Assembly: GCF_020076305.1 (NCBI RefSeq)
Contig: NZ_JAIQXE010000004.1
Coordinates: 434,001-498,000, forward strand
DNA from: Flavihumibacter profundi
GTDB taxonomy: Bacteria > Bacteroidota > Bacteroidia > Chitinophagales > Chitinophagaceae
Length of the DNA stretch: 64,000 nucleotides
Direction: 5' to 3'
Shown in pieces: positions 35,121-43,553 of this stretch. The first letter of the stretch is position 1, and each line of letters starts with the position of its first letter. A program made the position numbers and the translations under genes. Below the pieces are notes generated by a model. It saw only the letters and a list, made by a program, of their open reading frames with translations, was not told where the DNA came from and did no database searches.

Positions 35121-35873
35121 ATGAAACATCCATTGGAAATTTTACTGGAAACCGACGACCTGATAGCCGTGAACAAACCTGCCGGGTTATTGTCTATACC
35201 AGACCGCGAACAATCTGAACCATCGCTTAAAGACATCCTACTGCAAAAATATGGCAGCATTTATACGGTGCATCGGTTGGATAAAGAAACAAGTGGTGTA
35301 ATCGTCTTCGCAAAGAATGAAGCCAGTCACAAATTTTTATCAAAGCAGTTTGAAGAAAGAAGTACTGAGAAATTTTATAACGGACTGGTTCTGGGCAAAC
35401 TATACGAAGCCGAGGGAATAATCGATGAACCCATTGGTGAACACCCGGTAAAAAAGGGGCTGATGACAATTGTCCGTAAAGGAAAACCATCTATAACCGC
35501 ATACAGGGTATTGGAAAGTTTCAATTTATATAGCTGGCTTGAATTTAAAATCCTTACCGGGCGTACACACCAGATCAGGGTGCACATGAAACACCTGGGT
35601 CATCCCATTGTGTGCGATCCATTATATGGCGACGGCAAAGCGGTATTCCTTTCTTCTTTCAAGAAAAAATTCAACCTGGGGAAAGATGTTCTGGATGAAA
35701 AACCTTTGCTAAACAGGCTGGCATTACATGCAAGGGAACTTCGTTTTACCGATCCCTCAGGAATACAAAGGTCACTGGAAGCACCGATACCCAGGGACCT
35801 GAGGGCTACCCTGCAACAACTGGAAAAACATGGTGGTGGCAAAACGGGAGAATTTAAAAAACAAGCCATTTAA
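35121..35873 (+). CDS. RluA-family pseudouridine synthase
   Basis: A 250-residue enzyme with the RluA signature HRLDKETSGVIVFAKN including the catalytic Asp, then GRTHQIRVHMKHLGHPIVCDPLYG. No S4 domain is present, so it is a single-domain form. It modifies uridines in rRNA or tRNA; the target is not inferable. It is probably co-transcribed with the upstream RsuA/RluB-type gene. Confidence 0.92.
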   Translation: MKHPLEILLETDDLIAVNKPAGLLSIPDREQSEPSLKDILLQKYGSIYTVHRLDKETSGVIVFAKNEASHKFLSKQFEERSTEKFYNGLVLGKLYEAEGIIDEPIGEHPVKKGLMTIVRKGKPSITAYRVLESFNLYSWLEFKILTGRTHQIRVHMKHLGHPIVCDPLYGDGKAVFLSSFKKKFNLGKDVLDEKPLLNRLALHARELRFTDPSGIQRSLEAPIPRDLRATLQQLEKHGGGKTGEFKKQAI

Positions 35874-35916
35874 TATTCCCCGGTAATCGCCTGTAACCAC
35901 AGCATTCCTGAAATAC

Positions 35917-37197
35917 TCATTCACTTTTATATACTTTGCCTTCTTTCATAACAAACCTTACCCGGCCCATTGCCTGAACATCTTTAACGGGGTCGCCGTC
36001 TATTGCAATAATATCAGCCAGTTTCCCATTTTCAATAGATCCGAGGATATCAGTGGCACCTAATAATTCCGCCGCAGATACTGTAGCAGATTTTATTGCT
36101 TCCATAACAGGCATTCCTGCTTCGTGCATGTAAACAAATTCGAGCCAGTTTTTCCCGTGGGCATATACTCCCGCATCAGTTCCAAAAGCAATTTTAACCC
36201 CGGCTTTATATGCTTTTGCGAATGTCGCCTGGATCATTGGACCGGTTGCCAGGGCCTTTGGGGTAACAACTTCTGTATAGTAACCTGGTATTTTTGCGCT
36301 GTCGCCGACAGATTTTCCGGCAGTAATTGTAGGAACATACCAGGTTCCATATTGTTTCATCAGAGCAATGCCTTCATCGTCCATAAAAGTACCATGCTCA
36401 ATAGAATTTACACCACCCCGTATGGCACGCTTTATACCTTCTGCGCCATGGGCATGTGCAGCGACTTTAAAGCCATAGTCTTTTGCAGCAGCAACTATTG
36501 CCTTGATCTCTTCTTCAGTAAACTGTGCGTTGGCACCATCTTTGGCCTGGCTAAGGACACCACCGGTAGCTGTTATTTTGATCAGGTCAGACCCTTCTTT
36601 GTAGCGTTGCCTCACTGCCTGGTAAGCTTCTTCCACACCATTAATCACACCTTCTTTTGGTCCGGGATCACCCATCAGGTCTTTGCGGTAGCCATTTGTC
36701 GGATCTGCATGTCCGCCAGTTGTGGCAATCGATTTGCCTGCGGTAAATATCCTTGGGCCAACCACTTCACCTTTGGCAATAGCATTGCGAAGCGAAATGT
36801 TTACGCCGGTTCCACCCAGATCGCGGACTGTAGTGAAGCCCGACATCAAGGTACTGTTTGCGTATTTTAAAGAGGAAAAAGCGATATCAGCCGGATTGAC
36901 CACAAACCTTTCGCCGGCTTCTCCCTTTTTTGTTTCCATTTCGAGGTGTACGTGCATATCAATTAACCCGGGCATCACCGTGCGGTTCTTCAGGTCAATC
37001 ACCTTGTCATTATTCCTGGCTGTAATATAGCCATCTTGTATATCTGCAATTTTTTTTCCATCCACAATAATGGTTTTTGCAGAAAGCATTTTACCTGCTT
37101 TAACATCAACAAGTTGTCCGCAGTAAATAATTGTACGCTGGCCGGAAGCAAGGCTGGCAAAAAGCAAAAGAAGGCCAAAGAGGGAAAATATTTTCAT
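35917..37197 (-). CDS. exported amidohydrolase
   Basis: A 426-residue metal-dependent hydrolase with a signal peptide (MKIFSLFGLLLLFASLASG). The urease-like barrel has the MHVHLE metal motif, a Lys-region (DLIKITATGG), AAHAHG and the metal Asp in FGTDAGVYAHG. Related proteins act as Xaa-Pro or other dipeptidases or imidazolonepropionase-like enzymes. The substrate is unknown; periplasmic action is inferred. An in-frame TTG two codons earlier (37203) is less likely than the ATG at 37197. Confidence 0.88.
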   Translation of the reverse strand: MKIFSLFGLLLLFASLASGQRTIIYCGQLVDVKAGKMLSAKTIIVDGKKIADIQDGYITARNNDKVIDLKNRTVMPGLIDMHVHLEMETKKGEAGERFVVNPADIAFSSLKYANSTLMSGFTTVRDLGGTGVNISLRNAIAKGEVVGPRIFTAGKSIATTGGHADPTNGYRKDLMGDPGPKEGVINGVEEAYQAVRQRYKEGSDLIKITATGGVLSQAKDGANAQFTEEEIKAIVAAAKDYGFKVAAHAHGAEGIKRAIRGGVNSIEHGTFMDDEGIALMKQYGTWYVPTITAGKSVGDSAKIPGYYTEVVTPKALATGPMIQATFAKAYKAGVKIAFGTDAGVYAHGKNWLEFVYMHEAGMPVMEAIKSATVSAAELLGATDILGSIENGKLADIIAIDGDPVKDVQAMGRVRFVMKEGKVYKSE

Positions 37198-37273
37198 AAA
37201 CAATATTCTAATAGGTCCTTTGAAAGTACTAAGCTTTTAGCATTCCGGCAGATTATCCGATTCAATAAAACGG

Positions 37274-37310
37274 GCAAAAAAAACCCGGAGAAAATAATTC
37301 ACCGGGTTGC
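37274..37310 (-). terminator. terminator after the peroxiredoxin
   Basis: AACCCGG (37282-37288) pairs with CCGGGTT (37302-37308), followed on the minus strand by a run of eight T. It sits 20 bases after the peroxiredoxin stop codon. Confidence 0.75.
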
Positions 37311-37327
37311 TATAATTACTACTCCAA

Positions 37328-37966
37328 TTAATCAATGTTTGGCTGTGGGGTATAGCGCAGGTAAGGCTTAACCACTTTCACGCCTTTAGGGAATTTTTTA
37401 ATGGCATCTTCTGTACTTACAGCAGGGACAACAATAACGTCATCACCAGCTTTCCAATCCGCAGGCGTAGCTACACTGTATTTGGCAGTAAGTTGCAACG
37501 AGTCAATTACACGCAATACCTCAAAGAAATTACGACCTGTGGAAGCAGGGTAAGTGATCATCAGTTTTATTTTTTTATCAGGACCGATGATAAACAATGA
37601 CCTCACGGTAAAGGTTTCTGAAGCATTGGGATGGATCATACCATACAAATTGGCCACTTCTTTTTTCTCATCGGCAATGATGGGGAAGTCAACCGTACAA
37701 TGCTGCGTTTCATTGATATCATTGCGCCATCCCAGGTGTTTATCCAGTGGGTCAACAGAAACCGCAAGCACTTTTACGTTACGCTTTTCAAACTCCTGTT
37801 TCAACAGGGCTGTTTTACCAAGTTCGGTTGTACATACTGGTGTATAATCTGCAGGGTGCGAAAATAACACACCCCAGCTATCGCCCAGGTACTCATGAAA
37901 ATCAATTTCCCCTTCTGTAGTTACGGCTTTAAAATTGGGCGCCGTATCGCCTAAACGTAAACTCAT
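37328..37966 (-). CDS. 1-Cys (Prx6-type) peroxiredoxin
   Basis: A 212-residue peroxidase. The peroxidatic Cys45 is in HPADYTPVCTTELG, followed by the DPLDKHLGWRNDI segment and a long C-terminal arm (about 160-212) ending in YLRYTPQPNID, typical of Prx6-like proteins. A second Cys (QHCTVDF) is not in the usual resolving position. It reduces peroxides using an external thiol. Transcribed alone with its own terminator. Confidence 0.93.
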   Translation of the reverse strand: MSLRLGDTAPNFKAVTTEGEIDFHEYLGDSWGVLFSHPADYTPVCTTELGKTALLKQEFEKRNVKVLAVSVDPLDKHLGWRNDINETQHCTVDFPIIADEKKEVANLYGMIHPNASETFTVRSLFIIGPDKKIKLMITYPASTGRNFFEVLRVIDSLQLTAKYSVATPADWKAGDDVIVVPAVSTEDAIKKFPKGVKVVKPYLRYTPQPNID

Positions 37967-38027
37967 ATGATGGAATTTTAATTCGATGGACGTGCAAGAT
38001 AATTAATCCTACTTATTTAATAGGGAA

Positions 38028-39179
38028 TTATTTTTTCATACCTCCAGCCTTATTGAGGGCCCCTTTTCCAAACTTATTTTTCACCTCATCTATAGCTTTA
38101 TAAAGGTCAGATTTCCGGTTTACATCCTGGAATAAATTGGTTTGCCGCGCCCCATCAGTCAGTTCGCTGAGCCGGACACCAATGAGGCGAACTGATTTTC
38201 CTTTACGGTAAAGCTGATGGAACAGTAATTTGGCCTGGGGCAGCAATTCATCATCATAAAATGTGTAGGGAATGGAGGTTTGGCGGGAAGTGGTTTCAAA
38301 ATCGGGGTACCGGATTTTAACGGAAATGCATCCAGCCAATTTATTATCCTGTCGAAGTTCAAACGCAACTTTTTCGGTCATCCGCACCAATTCAGCCAAT
38401 AAAAAATCTGTATCAGAAACATCTTTATCGAAGGTTATTTCTGTGGAAACCGATTTGGTTTCCTGGTAAGGTGAAACAGCCCCAATATGGATACCATGGG
38501 CTTTTTTCCATAGATCTGTACCGGATTTTCCCAGCTGCCGGGTTAGCAGGTCTGGATTTGCCTGTCGCAATTCGCTGATGGTTTCAATACCCAGTTGCAG
38601 CAGGTCACGATAGGTTTGGTCGCCGACGCCGGGAATTTTACTAACCGGCATCGGGTCAAGGAAACTCCCCTCTTTTCCGGGTTCAATAAAAAGAAAGCCA
38701 TTGGGCTTGGCGGCATCTGTGGCGATTTTTGCAATCATTTTATTAGAACCCATACCAAATGAGATAGGGAGACCAGTTTGACTGATAATTTTTTCCCTTA
38801 ACGCGACGGTCCATTCCAGTGGATTGAAAAAGCGGTCCATGCCGCTGATGTCTAAATAAAATTCGTCGATGGATGCCTTCTCAAAAACCGGAGCAGCCGC
38901 AGCGATCATTTCGGTAACCATACGCGAGTACCTGGTGTAGGCGCCCCTGGTGCCCTGTACAATTCGCAACTGCGGACAAATGCGAAGTGCTGTTCGCATA
39001 GGCATCGCCGAATGAACGCCAAATTTCCGGGCCTCATAACTGCAGGCCGCAACAACTGAACGGTCGCTGTTCCCGCCAACAGCAAGAGGAATTCCTTTAA
39101 GAGATGGATCCAAGAGGCATTCTACCGATACAAAAAATGCATCGAGGTCAAAATGTGCAATCAACCTTTGAGCAGACAT
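38028..39179 (-). CDS. dinB: DNA polymerase IV
   Basis: A 383-residue Y-family translesion polymerase. Catalytic acidic residues are in HFDLDAFFVSVE and SIDEFYLDIS. Also seen are the helix-hairpin-helix region (SKIPGVGDQTYRDLLQLGIETISELRQ) and a little-finger domain. It lacks an obvious C-terminal clamp-binding motif; it ends LNKAGGMKK. I choose ATG 39179 because TACATTTG lies three bases before it; the longer GTG start (39200) would fall inside a palindrome. Confidence 0.94.
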   Translation of the reverse strand: MSAQRLIAHFDLDAFFVSVECLLDPSLKGIPLAVGGNSDRSVVAACSYEARKFGVHSAMPMRTALRICPQLRIVQGTRGAYTRYSRMVTEMIAAAAPVFEKASIDEFYLDISGMDRFFNPLEWTVALREKIISQTGLPISFGMGSNKMIAKIATDAAKPNGFLFIEPGKEGSFLDPMPVSKIPGVGDQTYRDLLQLGIETISELRQANPDLLTRQLGKSGTDLWKKAHGIHIGAVSPYQETKSVSTEITFDKDVSDTDFLLAELVRMTEKVAFELRQDNKLAGCISVKIRYPDFETTSRQTSIPYTFYDDELLPQAKLLFHQLYRKGKSVRLIGVRLSELTDGARQTNLFQDVNRKSDLYKAIDEVKNKFGKGALNKAGGMKK

Positions 39180-39182
39180 TCC

Positions 39183-39190
39183 CAAATGTA
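39183..39190 (-). promoter_or_regulatory. -7 box of DNA polymerase IV
   Basis: TACATTTG on the minus strand is three bases before the ATG at 39179 (spacer GGA). It supports this start and another near-leaderless transcript. Confidence 0.45.
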
Positions 39191-39193
39191 CAA

Positions 39194-39228
39194 CTTTCAC
39201 CCGCCGGGTAATACCCGGCGGGTGAAAG
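39194..39228. repeat. perfect 35-bp palindrome
   Basis: CTTTCACCCGCCGGGTA at 39194-39210 is the exact reverse complement of 39212-39228 around a single central A. It lies between the divergent polymerase IV gene and the unknown gene at 39253. Its unit TTCACCCGSCGGGTA recurs at 40938-40982, the other end of the three-gene block, so it looks like a REP-type palindromic repeat. Confidence 0.85.
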
Positions 39229-39252
39229 GCCTGAAAACACTATTTTTAAGGC

Positions 39253-39723
39253 ATGGAATGGTTAAAAACCGGACTAGGTCCATTAGAGAAACTGATCAGT
39301 TTTTTACAGCAGAAATCAGAGACTGCAGATGTGCATAAAAAGCAACTGCTTCGTGAACTGCGGCTTAACCTCAGTGTTTTCAGGAATGGCTACCTGAATC
39401 ATTTTCCGGAGGATACTATTATCGGGCACCTGTCGAATGAAGCTATCAAAGCAGCCATCAAGGCTAATTTCAAATTCACTAAACTAAAACCCGGGAAAAT
39501 AGAACCATACCATATTCTGGATGAACGCAACCGGCGTTACCAGGGTTGGACAATAGCGCAACTTTTTGATAAGATTGATGAAAAAATTGAAGAAATAAAA
39601 ACCATCCAGCAAATGAACGGCGGTTCGGTTAAGCGGGTTAGGAACAATATCGCCCTGATGTTAAGTAATTTGTATTTCCGGTTAAAGCTTGCAGCTGATT
39701 TCCTCCAATCTGAATTGAAATGA
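39253..39723 (+). CDS. hypothetical protein
   Basis: A 156-residue soluble, mostly helical protein without signal peptide or cysteine pattern. It starts MEWLKTGLGPLEKLISFLQQ and has a basic middle (AIKANFKFTKLKPGKIEPYHI) and an acidic-basic helix (FDKIDEKIEEIKTIQQM). I do not recognise a family. Its stop overlaps the ATG of the Crp-like regulator by four bases, so they are co-translated. TATTTTTA, one base from the -7 consensus, is four bases before the ATG. Confidence 0.7.
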   Translation: MEWLKTGLGPLEKLISFLQQKSETADVHKKQLLRELRLNLSVFRNGYLNHFPEDTIIGHLSNEAIKAAIKANFKFTKLKPGKIEPYHILDERNRRYQGWTIAQLFDKIDEKIEEIKTIQQMNGGSVKRVRNNIALMLSNLYFRLKLAADFLQSELK

Positions 39724-40310
39724 AGCAAATACCCGATGCACTGAAAATAATGTATGAGCAGCTGTCTGCCCTACATGATATACCGCCAATCGAATGGTCG
39801 GCTTTCAGCGACATCTGGGTACCGGTAAGCTATAAACGAAAAGAAGTGATAACCGTGGCAGGGGAAAAAGAAAAATATCTCTATTGGGTAACAGAAGGTG
39901 TTCAGCGGGGCTTTCAGTTACATGGTGAGAAAGAAGCCACTATTCTGTTTAGTTATCCCTATTCTTTTTCCGGCATTCTTGATTCTTTCCTCAACCAGAA
40001 ACCTTCGAAGTTTTTCCTGGAAACCTTAACCAGCAGTAGTTTTTTACGAACCAGTTACTACCAGTTTGAGCAGGTTAGAAAAAGCCGGCAGTCTATTGCA
40101 GAGGTCATTTATCAGGCGCTCTGTACTACGGTCAGCGGCCTGTTGGACAGGCAGGCAGAGTTAATGGTCTATACCGCTGAAGAAAAATTCAGGACCTTAT
40201 TAACCAGGAGCCCGCACATCCTGCAAATTGTGCCACACAAATACCTGGCTTCCTATCTTGGATTAGACCCCACTACTTTTAGTAAGCTGTTGTCTTCTGT
40301 AAAAATATAG
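39720..40310 (+). CDS. Crp/Fnr-family transcription regulator
   Basis: A 196-residue regulator with an N-terminal cyclic-nucleotide-binding-type beta barrel (about 25-110, KEVITVAGEKEKYLYWVTEGVQRGF) and a shortened C-terminal helix-turn-helix (VPHKYLASYLGLDPTTFSKLLSSV, about 168-192). No Cys cluster, so not an Fe-S FNR. Bacteroidota have many such proteins next to small stress genes. It probably controls this block. Confidence 0.85.
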   Translation: MKQIPDALKIMYEQLSALHDIPPIEWSAFSDIWVPVSYKRKEVITVAGEKEKYLYWVTEGVQRGFQLHGEKEATILFSYPYSFSGILDSFLNQKPSKFFLETLTSSSFLRTSYYQFEQVRKSRQSIAEVIYQALCTTVSGLLDRQAELMVYTAEEKFRTLLTRSPHILQIVPHKYLASYLGLDPTTFSKLLSSVKI

Positions 40311-40358
40311 GCAAGGAAAAGCTTGGCCTGCACCAAGATTTTGTTGTAAGGGCTAAAA

Positions 40359-40366
40359 TAGATTTG
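40359..40366 (+). promoter_or_regulatory. -7 box before the DinB-like gene
   Basis: TAGATTTG matches the -7 consensus and is 15 bases before the ATG at 40382. The nearest TTTG (40340-40343) is only 15 bases upstream, shorter than the usual 19-21. Confidence 0.4.
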
Positions 40367-40381
40367 TGAAAAATAACCAGG

Positions 40382-40981
40382 ATGAAACCATTTAATTCCT
40401 CCGTCCTGCTGCGGGAACTTAGCAATGAATCTCTCGTACTGCTTGAAGATATCACACAAATAGCCGAACAAACATCACCTGATTTGCTGGAAACCAATGA
40501 TGGGCCAGGCAGGTGGAATACCCTGCAAGTGCTGGAACACCTCAACAGTTATTACCGGTATTACCTTCCGCTGATGGAGCATAAAATGGAGCTGTCCACC
40601 AAACACGCACAACCATTATTTAAACCTGGATGGTTGGGTGATTATTTTACCCGGTCGATGTTGCCTAAAAACGGGACAATCTCCAATAAAATGAAAGCAG
40701 TGAAAAGCCACTCACCAAACCCAAAACTTAATAGCAGCCACGTTATAGGTGAATTTTTACAATGGCAGAGAAAACTGGTTCATCTGCTTCATTTGGCAGA
40801 ACGCTGTGACCTGAATGCTATCCGGATTCCAATCTCCATAAGTCCATTTATAAAATTAAAGCTAGGTGATGTCTTCAGGTTCATTATAGCACACAACCAA
40901 CGACACCAGGTGCAAATCGGGAAATTGCTCAACCTGGTTCACCCCGCGGGTATTACCCGCCGGGAACTACCCGCCGGGTGA
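40382..40981 (+). CDS. DinB-like four-helix protein
   Basis: A 199-residue member of the DinB/YfiT-like metal-dependent helical family, unrelated to polymerase IV. The conserved layout includes GRWNTLQVLEHLNSYYRYYLPLME with an early His and the late HNQRHQVQI helix with two more His, enough for a metal site. Members act as bacillithiol- or glutathione-type transferases. The last 15 residues (from VHPAG to PAG) are encoded by the palindromic repeat 40938-40982. Confidence 0.82.
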   Translation: MKPFNSSVLLRELSNESLVLLEDITQIAEQTSPDLLETNDGPGRWNTLQVLEHLNSYYRYYLPLMEHKMELSTKHAQPLFKPGWLGDYFTRSMLPKNGTISNKMKAVKSHSPNPKLNSSHVIGEFLQWQRKLVHLLHLAERCDLNAIRIPISISPFIKLKLGDVFRFIIAHNQRHQVQIGKLLNLVHPAGITRRELPAG

Positions 40982-40982
40982 A
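40938..40982. repeat. GC-rich palindromic repeat overlapping a gene end
   Basis: TTCACCCCGCGGGTA (40938-40952), TACCCGCCGGG (40954-40964) and TACCCGCCGGGTGAA (40968-40982) form a dyad with one mismatch around a middle copy. It shares its unit with 39194-39228. It encodes the end of the DinB-like protein and its stop, and sits between convergent genes, where it could also stop transcription. Confidence 0.8.
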
Positions 40983-40984
40983 GG

Positions 40985-41497
40985 TTAGCGGAAGATATCG
41001 AGAAGGCCGTCGGGAAGGTCGAGTATCACTAGTTTTTTCTTAGGGTCCATTTTGAGCAGGGAGCCTGCATGCACAGGGATGAGGGCTTCTTTACCATCAA
41101 GGTCTATTCGACAAAGCACCTGGTGTGGCTGTTCAATTACCTCCAGAATTTCCCCGAGATCCTGGCCATCATGTATGATGTGGTAACCCAATAATGAAAT
41201 GGACGCATTTTTCGCGGCGTACCTTGAAAAGTCTTCTTCAGTCAGCCAGACTTCCTTCTGATTCAGCAGCAGTGCGGCCTCGCGACTGGAAACACTTTCA
41301 AGGGCCAACAGCACCTCGGTATCGCTTTTGGCGCGTGCAGACTGAATAAAATAAGGCAGGAATTCCCCCTTGTGTACTTCAATAAATATTGTTTCCAATC
41401 CCTTCAGGGCCGTTTTTTTCCCCAGGGCATGTTTTAACACCAATTCGCCATTAACCCCAAAGCTGGCTACGATTTTACCAATACTGTTATACTGCAT
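40985..41497 (-). CDS. rimM: ribosome maturation factor RimM
   Basis: A 170-residue assembly factor for the 30S head. The N-terminal RimM domain begins with IGKIVASFGVNGELVLKH and continues to LLNQKEVWLTEED. The PRC-barrel part follows (GYHIIHDGQDLGEILEVIEQPHQ) and ends DLPDGLLDIFR. It is the next gene after rpsP, but a hairpin terminator lies in the 85-base gap. Confidence 0.94.
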   Translation of the reverse strand: MQYNSIGKIVASFGVNGELVLKHALGKKTALKGLETIFIEVHKGEFLPYFIQSARAKSDTEVLLALESVSSREAALLLNQKEVWLTEEDFSRYAAKNASISLLGYHIIHDGQDLGEILEVIEQPHQVLCRIDLDGKEALIPVHAGSLLKMDPKKKLVILDLPDGLLDIFR

Positions 41498-41526
41498 AAT
41501 AAATTAATTGGCCTTATACAGGTAAT

Positions 41527-41553
41527 GAAAAATCCCGGTGACGGGCACCGGGA
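41527..41553 (-). terminator. terminator between rpsP and rimM
   Basis: TCCCGGTG (41533-41540) pairs with CACCGGGA (41546-41553), loop ACGGG, followed on the minus strand by five T. It lies after rpsP, so rimM would need read-through or its own promoter. Confidence 0.7.
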
Positions 41554-41582
41554 CTTTATTCTGAGCATTTTTTTGCATTCAA

Positions 41583-42023
41583 TTATTCAGCACCACCTTC
41601 CTGACGGGGCTGCGGCCTTCTGTTCGGGGTTGGAAACCGGCGAACCTGGCGTTGCTTGCGGTGCTCATCGCTACGCTTCTTCAACTGAGCTTCATGTTCT
41701 TTGTGCCATACTTCAAACTTCTGCATAGCGGTAACATCATCGAACAAGCCCAGCTTAACGCCGCGCAACAGGTGTTTCAGGTACAATACACCTTTGAATG
41801 ACAGGATACGACGAACCGTATCAGTTGGCTCAGCACCTTTGTGCAGCCAATCGAGCGCACGCTGGCGATCTAACTGAATGGAAGCTGGAACTGTCAGAGG
41901 GTTGTAAGTACCGATTTTCTGGATGAATTTTCCATCCCGTGGTGCACGTGCATCCGCCACTACTATAAAGTAGAATGGCCTTTTCTTGGAGCCGTGACGC
42001 TGCAATCTCATTTTAACTGGCAT
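41583..42023 (-). CDS. rpsP: ribosomal protein S16
   Basis: A 146-residue S16. The core ([44 protein letters not shown], about 1-44) is followed by [19 protein letters not shown] charged C-terminal extension (about 95-146) ends in a Pro/Arg/Gly-rich tail, as is usual in Bacteroidota. The start is ATG 42023; the longer frame is not S16-like. A perfect promoter lies about 55 bases upstream. Confidence 0.96.
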   Translation of the reverse strand: MPVKMRLQRHGSKKRPFYFIVVADARAPRDGKFIQKIGTYNPLTVPASIQLDRQRALDWLHKGAEPTDTVRRILSFKGVLYLKHLLRGVKLGLFDDVTAMQKFEVWHKEHEAQLKKRSDEHRKQRQVRRFPTPNRRPQPRQEGGAE

Positions 42024-42077
42024 CTTAAATAAAAATTTAAATGCGTGAATAAATAGGGTTTCCCTTAATAAGGACTG

Positions 42078-42109
42078 CAAAAGTAGCAAGTCCGAAACAT
42101 ATATGCAAA
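42078..42109 (-). promoter_or_regulatory. Bacteroidota promoter of rpsP
   Basis: On the minus strand TTTG (42109-42106), 20 bases, then TACTTTTG (42085-42078), a full match to the -33/-7 consensus. It is in the gap between ffh and rpsP and is one of the clearest promoters in the window. Confidence 0.75.
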
Positions 42110-42137
42110 CTAAAAAATTATTATCTTATTACAAAGC

Positions 42138-43472
42138 TTAACGACGACCAAAACCGCCCATTCCGGGCATTTTTCCACCCATTGGCATCTTATTCATCAT
42201 TTTCATCATGTCTTTCATCTGGTCAAATTGCTTCATAAAAGCATTCACATCACTAATATCTTTTCCAGAACCTTTGGCAATCCGTTTACGGCGACTGATA
42301 TCAATAGTATCGGGGTTTGACCGTTCAAACGGGGTCATTGAGTTAATCATTGCCTCAATGCCCTTAAATGCATCATCACTGATGTCAATATCCTTTACCG
42401 CCTTTCCCACGCCGGGGATCATGCCGAGCAGGTCTTTTATATTACCCATTTTTTTAATCTGCTCCAGTTGTTGCTTGAAATCTTCAAAATCAAACTGGTT
42501 TTTACGGATTTTTTTCTCCAGTTTCCTGGCCTGTTCTTCATTGAATTGCTCCTGGGCCCTTTCTACAAGCGTTGTAATATCGCCCATACCCAGTATCCTT
42601 TGCGCCATCCTCTCCGGATAAAACACATCCAGGGTATCGAGTTTTTCGCCGCTGCTAACAAACTTAATTGGTTTATTAACCGTATAACGGATTGAAAGCG
42701 CCGCACCACCGCGTGTATCGCCATCCAGCTTGGTCAGTACTACCCCGGTAAAATTAAGGCGGTCATTGAAAGTTTTCGCAGTATTTACAGCGTCTTGTCC
42801 GGTCATGGAATCCACTACGAACAGAATTTCCTGCGGGTTTACAGCAGCCTTAATATTGGCCACTTCGTTCATCATCACTTCATCCACAGCAAGCCGGCCG
42901 GCAGTATCGATAATCACCACATTTTTATTCCTGGAACGCGCTTCAGCAATAGCTTTGCGTGCAATGTCAACTGCATCCTTATTATCAGGTTCGCTATAAA
43001 CATCCACCCCAATCTGGGAACCAAGCACTTTCAGCTGGTCGATTGCCGCGGGACGGTAGATATCTGCTGCCACCAGCATTGGGGAGAATCCTTTTTTCCC
43101 TTTCAGGTAATTGGCCAGTTTTCCGCTGAACGTTGTTTTACCGGAACCCTGGAGACCGGCAATCAAAATCACCGCCGGATTGCCTTTTGCATTAAACTCG
43201 CTTTCTGTGCCGCCCATCAGTTCAGCCAACTCATCTTTCACGATCTTCACCATTAGCTGGCCCGGACTAACGGCTGTGAGCACTTTCTCGCCCATGGCTT
43301 TGTCCTTGATACGATCGGTAAATTCCTTGGCAATTTTATAGTTCACATCTGCATCCACCAATGCACGGCGGATATCCTTAACAGTAGCCGCCACATTCAG
43401 TTCTGTAATACGGCCTTCCCCTTTTATCTGCTTAAAGGCCGACTCGAGCCTTTCACTTAATGATTCAAACAT
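42138..43472 (-). CDS. ffh: signal recognition particle protein Ffh
   Basis: A 444-residue SRP54 homologue that delivers membrane proteins to the translocon. The N domain is followed by the G domain with LIAGLQGSGKTTFSGKLA, DTAGRLAVD, TKLDGDTRGGAALS and the ARRI-like region. The methionine-rich M domain ends in MPMGGKMPGMGGFGRR. ATG 43472 (MFESLSERLESAFKQIKG) is chosen because the longer open frame would start inside the rpoD terminator. Confidence 0.97.
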   Translation of the reverse strand: MFESLSERLESAFKQIKGEGRITELNVAATVKDIRRALVDADVNYKIAKEFTDRIKDKAMGEKVLTAVSPGQLMVKIVKDELAELMGGTESEFNAKGNPAVILIAGLQGSGKTTFSGKLANYLKGKKGFSPMLVAADIYRPAAIDQLKVLGSQIGVDVYSEPDNKDAVDIARKAIAEARSRNKNVVIIDTAGRLAVDEVMMNEVANIKAAVNPQEILFVVDSMTGQDAVNTAKTFNDRLNFTGVVLTKLDGDTRGGAALSIRYTVNKPIKFVSSGEKLDTLDVFYPERMAQRILGMGDITTLVERAQEQFNEEQARKLEKKIRKNQFDFEDFKQQLEQIKKMGNIKDLLGMIPGVGKAVKDIDISDDAFKGIEAMINSMTPFERSNPDTIDISRRKRIAKGSGKDISDVNAFMKQFDQMKDMMKMMNKMPMGGKMPGMGGFGRR

Positions 43473-43489
43473 ACCCGTGTGTTTTTTCC

Positions 43490-43521
43490 CAAAAAATAAG
43501 GTGAACTTAAAGTTCACCTTA
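43490..43521 (-). terminator. terminator after rpoD
   Basis: TAAGGTGAACTT (43497-43508) pairs exactly with AAGTTCACCTTA (43510-43521), followed on the minus strand by six T. It separates rpoD from ffh. Confidence 0.82.
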
Positions 43522-43553
43522 AATTGGAGTGCAAATATAATTGAAGCGATTGA

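Noticed and set aside
39180-39200. GTG start of polymerase IV inside the palindrome
   Set aside because: ATG 39179 has a -7 box three bases upstream and gives the normal N-terminus.
40382-40981. Second DNA polymerase IV gene because of the DinB name
   Set aside because: The protein is the four-helix DinB/YfiT-like family, which shares only the name with polymerase IV.
43473-43517. Longer N-terminus of Ffh
   Set aside because: It would begin inside the rpoD terminator stem and adds residues not seen in the family.
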